From the NCBI RefSeq assembly GCF_000002865.3, contig NW_001865046.1:517492-581491 (forward strand): a stretch of DNA of 64,000 bases, written 5' to 3'. A program made the position numbers and the translations under genes. This stretch comes from Monosiga brevicollis MX1. Its lineage: Eukaryota > Opisthokonta > Choanoflagellata > Craspedida > Salpingoecidae. Positions 59,076 through 64,000 of this stretch are shown here, piece by piece. The first letter of the stretch is position 1, and each line of letters starts with the position of its first letter. The notes under the pieces are model-generated. The model was not told the DNA's origin, did not search any database, and saw only the letters and a program-made list of their open reading frames with translations.

Positions 59076-59419
59076 GAGAACATGAATTGAAGCAAGGCGA
59101 AGGAACAAGACAGAACAAGACAGAAGGAGGGAAGTGGAACGACCGAGGTCAAGAAGGAAAATGGTACCGATCCAGGGAGATCGCTTCCATTTATAGCAGG
59201 TGGAAACACACACATCCAGTGGAGACAGAGAATGGACTATCACACTGAAGACAGGTGGAGGCGATATCAGCAATCTGTTGGGACCAACAGATGCCACAAC
59301 AAGATGATACACCAAGATGGCACAGCAAGATGTTACACAACAAGGTGGGACAACATCAAGTACCAGAGGACACAACGTGGTAAAGTATACCGTCTCAGAT
59401 TGTGCCTCTAATATGACTT

Positions 59420-61672
59420 ACTCGAGCCTAAGCTGCTGGGGTCTGTCTTGGAAGGGCTTGATTTGCTCGGACGTGACTTGCTCGGGCCTGTTTTGTCAGG
59501 CCTGATCTGTTCGCGCCTGTCTTGTCGGATCTGATCTGCTCGGGCCTGTCCTTGTCAAGCCTAATCTGCTCGCACCGGACTTGATCAAGGCTGATCTGCT
59601 CGGGCCTGGTCTGGACGGACGTTAGTTGCTCGGGTCTAAGCTGCTCGAGCCTGTCCTTTTCAGGCCTCATCTGCTCGCGCCGGACTTGATCAAGGCTGAT
59701 CTGCTCGGGCCTGTCTTTGTCAGGGCTGATCTGCTAGAGTGTGTCTCGGCCGGGCCTGATCTGCTAGGGCCTGATCTGCTTGGGCCTGATCTGCTCGCGC
59801 CGGACTTGATCAAGGCTGATCAACTCGGGTCTGTCTCGGTAGGATCTGATCTGCTCGGACGTTAGTTGCTCGGGTCTAAGCTGCTCGGGCCGGTCCTTGT
59901 CGGATCTGATCTGCTCGGGCCTGTCCTTGTCAGCCCTGATCTACTCGCGCCGGACTTGATCAAGGCTGATCTGCTCGGGTCTGTCTCGGTAGGATCTGTT
60001 CTGCTCGGACGTTAGTTGCTGGGGTCTAAGCTGCTCGGGCCGGTCATTGTCGGTTCTGATCTGCTCGGGCCCGTCCTTGTCAGGCCTAATCTGCTCGCGC
60101 CGGACTTGACCAAGGCTGATCTACTCGGGCCTGATCTACTCGGGCCTGATCTGCTAGGGCCTGATCTGCTCGGGTCTGATCTGCTTGGGCCTGATCTACT
60201 CGCGCCGGACTTGATCAAGGCTGATCTGCTCGGGTCTGTCTCGGTATGATCTGTTCTGCTCGGACGTTAGTTGCTCGGGTCTAAGCTGCTCGGGCCGGTC
60301 CTTGTCGGTTCTGATCTGCTCGGGCCTGTCCTTGTCAGCCCTGATCTGCTCGCACCGGACTTGATCAAGGCTGATCTGCTCGGGCCTGGTAGCTGTTCTG
60401 ATCGGACGTTAGTTGCTCGGGTCTAAGCTGCTCGGGCCTGTCCTTTTCAGGCCTCATCTGCTCGCGCCGGACTTGATCAAGGCTGATCTGCTCGGGCCTG
60501 TCTTTGTCAGGGCTGATCTGCTAGAGTGTGTCTCGGCCGGGCCTGATCTGCTAGGGCCTGATCTGCTTGGGCCTGATCTGCTCGCGCCGGACTTGATCAA
60601 GGCTGATCAACTCGGGTCTGTCTCGGTAGGATCTGATCTGCTCGGGTCTGTCTTCGGAGGGCCTGATCTGCTCGGGCCTGATCTGCTCAGACGTGACTTG
60701 TTCCAGGCTGATCCGCTCGGGTCTGATCTGCTTGGGCCTGATCTACTCGCGCCGGACTTGATCAAGGCTGATCAACTCAGGTCTGTCTCGGTATGATCTG
60801 ATCTGCTCGGACGTTAGTTGCTCGGGTCTAAGCTGCTCGGGCCGGTCCTTGTCGGATCTGATCTGCTTGGGCCTGTCCTTGTCAGCCCTGATCTGCTCGC
60901 GCCGGACTTGATCAAGGCTGATCAACTCGGGTCTGTCTCGGTAGGATCTGTTCTGCTCGGACGTTAGTTGCTCGGGTCTAAGCTGCTCGGGCCGGTCATT
61001 GTCGGTTCTGATCTGCTCGGGCCCGTCCTTGTCAGGCCTAATCTGCTCGAGCCGGACTTGACCAAGGCTGATCTACTCGGGCCTGATCTAATAAATAAAT
61101 AATAAATTAGGTTCTTGAACCTCCGAGCCGAAAGCAAAGCTCGGGCCTGTTCTGCTAGGGCCTGATCTGCTCGGGTCTGATCTGCTTGGGCCTGATCTAC
61201 TCGCGCCGGACTTGATCAAGGCTGATCAACTCGGGTCTGTCTCGGTAGGATCTGTTCTGCTCGGACGTTAGTTGCTCGGGTCTAAGCTGCTCGGGCCGGT
61301 CCTTGTAGGTTCTGATCTGCTCGGGCCCGTCCTTGTCAGGCCTAATCTGCTCGCGCCGGACTTGACCAAGGCTGATCTACTCGGGCCTGATCTAATAAAT
61401 AAATAATAAATTAGGTTCTTGAACCTCCGAGCCGAAAGCAAAGCTCGGGCCTGTTCTGCTAGGGCCTGATCTGCTCGGGTCTGATCTGCTTGGGCCTGAT
61501 CTACTCGCGCCGGACTTGATCAAGGCTGATCAACTCGGGTCTGTCTCGGTAGGATCTGTTCTGCTCGGACGTTAGTTGCTCGGGTCTAAGCTGCTCGGGC
61601 CGGTTATTGTCGGTTCTGATCTGCTCGGGCCCGTCCTTGTCAGGCCTGATCTGCTCGCGCCGGACTTGATCA
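59420..61672. repeat. 15/30-bp satellite array with higher-order structure
   Basis: About 2.25 kb built of 30-bp units, each two 15-bp halves, centred on GATCTGCTCGGGCCT. Recurring unit types include GATCTGCTCGCGCCGGACTT, GATCTGCTCGGGTCTGTCTC and GTTCTGCTCGGACGTTAGTT. From 59536 to about 60376 the CTGCTC core stays exactly on a 15-bp grid. A block of about 235 bp starting near 59617 recurs near 60404 almost unchanged, and a 304-bp block near 61090 recurs near 61394; both of the latter contain an AT-rich insert (AATAAATAAATAATAAATTA) and a piece of the flanking repeat. Because 15 is a multiple of 3, stop-free frames encoding LLGPD-type repeats arise by chance. Confidence 0.95.
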
Positions 61673-61679
61673 AAATAAA

Positions 61680-61865
61680 TAAATAAATCATAAATTTGAA
61701 CCTCAGAGCCGAAAGCAAAGCTGTGCAACCCCGACATCAACATCAAAACGGCACGCAAAACAACACAAGAGAACAAGCTACATTCATCGGCTTCTATCAT
61801 GCCAAAAAGTACAAGCACGACGAATCACGCACATAGAAACAAAAATCGTACAAAACGACCAAGTA
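61680..61865. repeat. Right copy of the flanking direct repeat
   Basis: An AT-rich leader (AAATAAATAAATCATAAATT) and TTGAACCTCAGAGCCGAAAG, CTTCTATCATGCCAAAAAGT and AATCACGCACATAGAAACAA match the copy left of the satellite in the same orientation. The two copies are about 2.8 kb apart. Confidence 0.85.
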
Positions 61866-62197
61866 TAACCAGATATACGGCCATTTCAAACACTAGACAC
61901 ATAAAAAGGCAGTCACACATCACAACTGCAAGCCATTACAGCACAAACATAAAGAACACCACGGCACGCTCACATACAACAAGAGACAGCGTCGGGTTGA
62001 AAAGGCAACCGACCACAGAAGGAAAAGACATCATACAAAGGACTTTACAAAAATTCAGCAAAAATACCACACAAATACAGCAAAAATTAAAGCAAAGAAA
62101 ACAAGTCAAGCCATGAAAAGATCACAACGAGAACCACCTAGGGAGCGACAGGTGCACACAGGGATCCCCACAGAGGGACCCCCGAGACGGTGCCTAC
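61866..62197. other. A-rich sequence right of the satellite
   Basis: About 330 bp, strongly A-rich on the plus strand with little C or G until 62110. No gene; the open frame here is low-complexity Thr/Lys/Gln. Confidence 0.5.
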
Positions 62198-62545
62198 CTA
62201 CGACGAGCGCAGGCAGACACCGCCAAAGTGGCGCTGGATGTGGTTAGCGTTCATCTGATGGACCAGCGCCGCAAAGCGACCCTTCCACCGAGGAACAAAG
62301 GCCTCATCCAGCCCCGGCTGGTACACACCACGGGCCTCGGCGCAGCGGGCGAGCTGACCAAGCAGATCCACAAAGGAGGAGGCGAACCCACCGGTTGTCG
62401 TCATCGCCGCAGGGACGATCAGAGTTTTTCCATGGTTGAAACCGGTGTAGTAGTCGCGCTTCTCCTTTTCGGCTCGGCGAAGGGCAGCGCCCACCTTGAT
62501 GCAGGCTTGCGAGGTGGTTGGGGGTTGGGCTGTGCGTAAATCCAT
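62198..62545 (-). mobile_element. Probable retroelement reverse-transcriptase C-terminal remnant
   Basis: A minus-strand frame of 115 residues contains IKVGAALRRAEKEKRDYYTG, LIVPAAMTTTGGFASSFVDL and ARCAEARG. The order AALRRAE-KR...Y..., then a V-P-A...T-GG...F-LL-LA, is the usual end of the polymerase polyprotein of non-LTR retroelements in protist genomes. No catalytic reverse-transcriptase motif is visible in this window, so it is an incomplete, probably old copy. Family assignment is tentative. Confidence 0.4.
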
Positions 62546-63630
62546 ACAAACTTATGTAGTAAAACAAAGTCGTGAGAGGCGACCCAGAGCTATCGCCCCT
62601 CGAACATTCGTCGAACGCGGCAGTCAAAACGTTTCAGGCAAAAGCCTTCACAGTGCTGTCTGATTCTAAAGGCACGCGGGGTCTTCATGTACCCCCCCTC
62701 TAAGAGTGCGTGTGTATGTGTGAAACTTAGCTAGTAAAGTCGTCCAGCCTTTGGGCATGAATGCTGACTGTGTGCAAAAGCAGTGGATGTGCTCACATGC
62801 GCGGGGAAGGCGGCTTTGACGGTAACCTGATGTGCGAATGTGCCGTGGTGTTTGTGTACCGCCTTGTGTGATAAGCTTGTGGGCATTGTTATTTCTCCTT
62901 GTTGGGACACCTGCGGTTGGGCACGAGCTGCACTTTCCCTATCCTCGGGATTGAGCGACTCTACAGCTATTCTAACGGTGCACCCGAGTCGTGTGTCAAA
63001 ACACACTACTCACCTGGTCTAGTCACTGTGAATGGTTGCCGACCGCAGCTGATTCAATTGACCTTAAGGCATCATCAAAGCTTTCGCTCCGTCCTGATGG
63101 ACTTCTCTCAAACCTCTCTCAAAACGTTTCTCAAAACGCTTCTTCAAACCTACGCGCTTCCTCGCACCCCAAAACCGGCCTCCAGACTTTCTGGAGCCTG
63201 ACACACACCCTGTACGAGAAACAAACCAGTACTATAACTCTCGATGTGGGGCAGCTACGCTCACATTATGACATCTCATAGAATCAACAGATCTGCGCGG
63301 TTCGAGTAAAAATTCGCCGGCACCCCCTTTGGTGCGACTCCTCTCCAACAACCATTTTTCAAGTTTTGGTACCAATTTTCCAAAGGTAACAACAATAATT
63401 ATTCTGTATAGCGCTACGAATTTCAACTTTGAAAACTTTACAAAAGTTTAACATAAACTCACAAAACTTTTACATGTACATCCGGATGTATCAGATCCAA
63501 TGTTAAAAATTTCTGTAGGTCATGCACATCGTGTTGTTGAATTCAATTTCATAATTATTAAATTTTATTGTACGGAAGGAAAGTTTTCACACGATGCGTG
63601 GTCCTAATTTTCAGGTGTAACTTTTCATCG
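62546..63630. other. Intergenic sequence before the last gene
   Basis: About 1.1 kb with no supported gene; short CTCTCAAAAC-type direct repeats near 63105-63150 and an AT-rich stretch at 63380-63570. Confidence 0.5.
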
Positions 63631-64000
63631 ATGATGGCGGGCCAGAAAGGGTCGTGGATGCTGTTGGGTGGCGGCACGGTCTTAGTCTTGGGGTGTCTCA
63701 TGATCTACGTGAACATCCAACTCGGCATATTGCATGGTTTGTGGCAAATGAGATGACTGCTCTCCACTGCCCCTTTTCAGTCGCGTTGCGCGTGCAGTTT
63801 TTGGCGTGACATCCTCCAGCACCAGTCAGCTGATTCCTCCCTTTTGCATTGCATGCTTTAGATCGCCTCATCCAGCTTCGTGCGCGAGAAGATCCGATTG
63901 AGATCGAGTCCTCAAAGTTCATTGCACACCGAGGCGTGCTGCAGCGCGCTGAGGCCGATTTATATGCGCATCTCAGCGATCCTGCGGCCCACGGTGCGAC
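63631..64000 (+). CDS. Signal-anchored protein, 5' part
   Basis: Exon 1 (63631-63736) encodes MMAGQKGSWMLLGGGTVLVL then GCLMIYVNIQLGILH, a single N-terminal membrane helix preceded by Lys, which fits a type II signal anchor. The intron 63737-63861 joins in frame to DRLIQLRAREDPIEIESSKF, IAHRGVLQRAEADLYAHLSD, and the gene runs off the window. IAHRG occurs at the start of glycerophosphodiester phosphodiesterase domains, but the residues after it (VLQRAE) do not follow the usual PENT pattern, so the family is open. Likely a luminal or cell-surface enzyme. Confidence 0.6.

Noticed and set aside
59626-61818. LLGPD-type repeat proteins in the satellite
   Set aside because: A unit of 15 bp keeps any stop-free frame open on both strands; there is no splice or start evidence, so it is kept only as a question under findings.
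58880-61865. Reading the flanking direct repeats as LTRs of a retroelement
   Set aside because: No capsid, protease or polymerase sequence lies between them, no terminal TG...CA or primer-binding site is evident, and pieces of the repeat also occur inside the satellite.
61799-62116. Thr/Lys/Gln-rich frame right of the satellite
   Set aside because: A-rich low-complexity sequence without recognisable features.
1-64000. CRISPR arrays, bacterial operons, rRNA or tRNA genes
   Set aside because: None seen. The tandem repeats lack unique spacers of constant length, and genes are split by spliceosomal introns.

Overview
This is a gene-dense nuclear window from a unicellular relative of animals, most likely a choanoflagellate. 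Monosiga brevicollis is my guess from style: moderately high GC, short GT-AG introns of about 50-150 bp, several introns per gene, and intergenic spaces of a few hundred bp. The gene content fits: the motile-cilium factor ZMYND10, a gamma-secretase APH-1, an anoctamin, an AMPK beta subunit, a BRISC/BRCA1-A subunit (BABAM1/MERIT40), a PEST-type tyrosine phosphatase and a modular extracellular receptor-like protein. The species is inferred; the eukaryotic, holozoan-like character is read from the sequence. There are no bacterial operons, CRISPR arrays or recognisable rRNA or tRNA genes. A 50-base run of N marks an assembly gap.

Layout. 1-3440 (+): 3' part of a type I membrane protein with Ig-like repeats. 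4399-6284 (+): VPS26. 7535-12664 (-): importin-7/8. 14292-16524 (+): AAMP-like WD40 protein. 17446-19102 (-): PP2C phosphatase. 20400-21999 (+): APH-1. 22713-24230 (-): multi-pass protein with a glycosyltransferase-like domain. 25223-27921 (-): Golgi-type sulfotransferase. 28620-29958 and 30118-32746 (-): two unrecognised multi-exon genes. 33277-35886 (+): ZMYND10. 36180-37333 (-): BABAM1. 37882-39254 (-): AMPK beta. 40331-44502 (+): anoctamin. 44994-47832 (-): delta-COP. 48258-50549 (+): mitochondrial OSGEPL1/Qri7. 50817-52114 (-): HSD17B10. 52487-53808 (+): p24/TMED10. 54289-55796 (-): coiled-coil protein, possibly of the XRCC4/XLF superfamily. 56275-58410 (+): PTPN12/18/22-type phosphatase. 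58490-61860: repeat block with a 15/30-bp satellite of about 2.2 kb between two diverged direct repeats. 62198-62545 (-): probable retroelement remnant. 63631-64000 (+): start of a signal-anchored protein.

The genes are mostly housekeeping and are not an operon, but several share pathways. Delta-COP and TMED10 (with a C-terminal KKLI signal) belong to COPI traffic, and VPS26 to retromer. The AMPK beta subunit and the PP2C both start with likely N-myristoylation sites. Many neighbours are divergent pairs sharing 0.3-1.6 kb, and the longer of these spacers carry microsatellites. In three genes (VPS26, ZMYND10, delta-COP) the first intron sits in or directly after the start codon. The parts that look least described are the satellite block with its flanks, the XLF-like candidate, the two unrecognised minus-strand genes, and a C-terminal proline-tryptophan motif in the tyrosine phosphatase that resembles the CTH motif of animal PTP-PEST enzymes.
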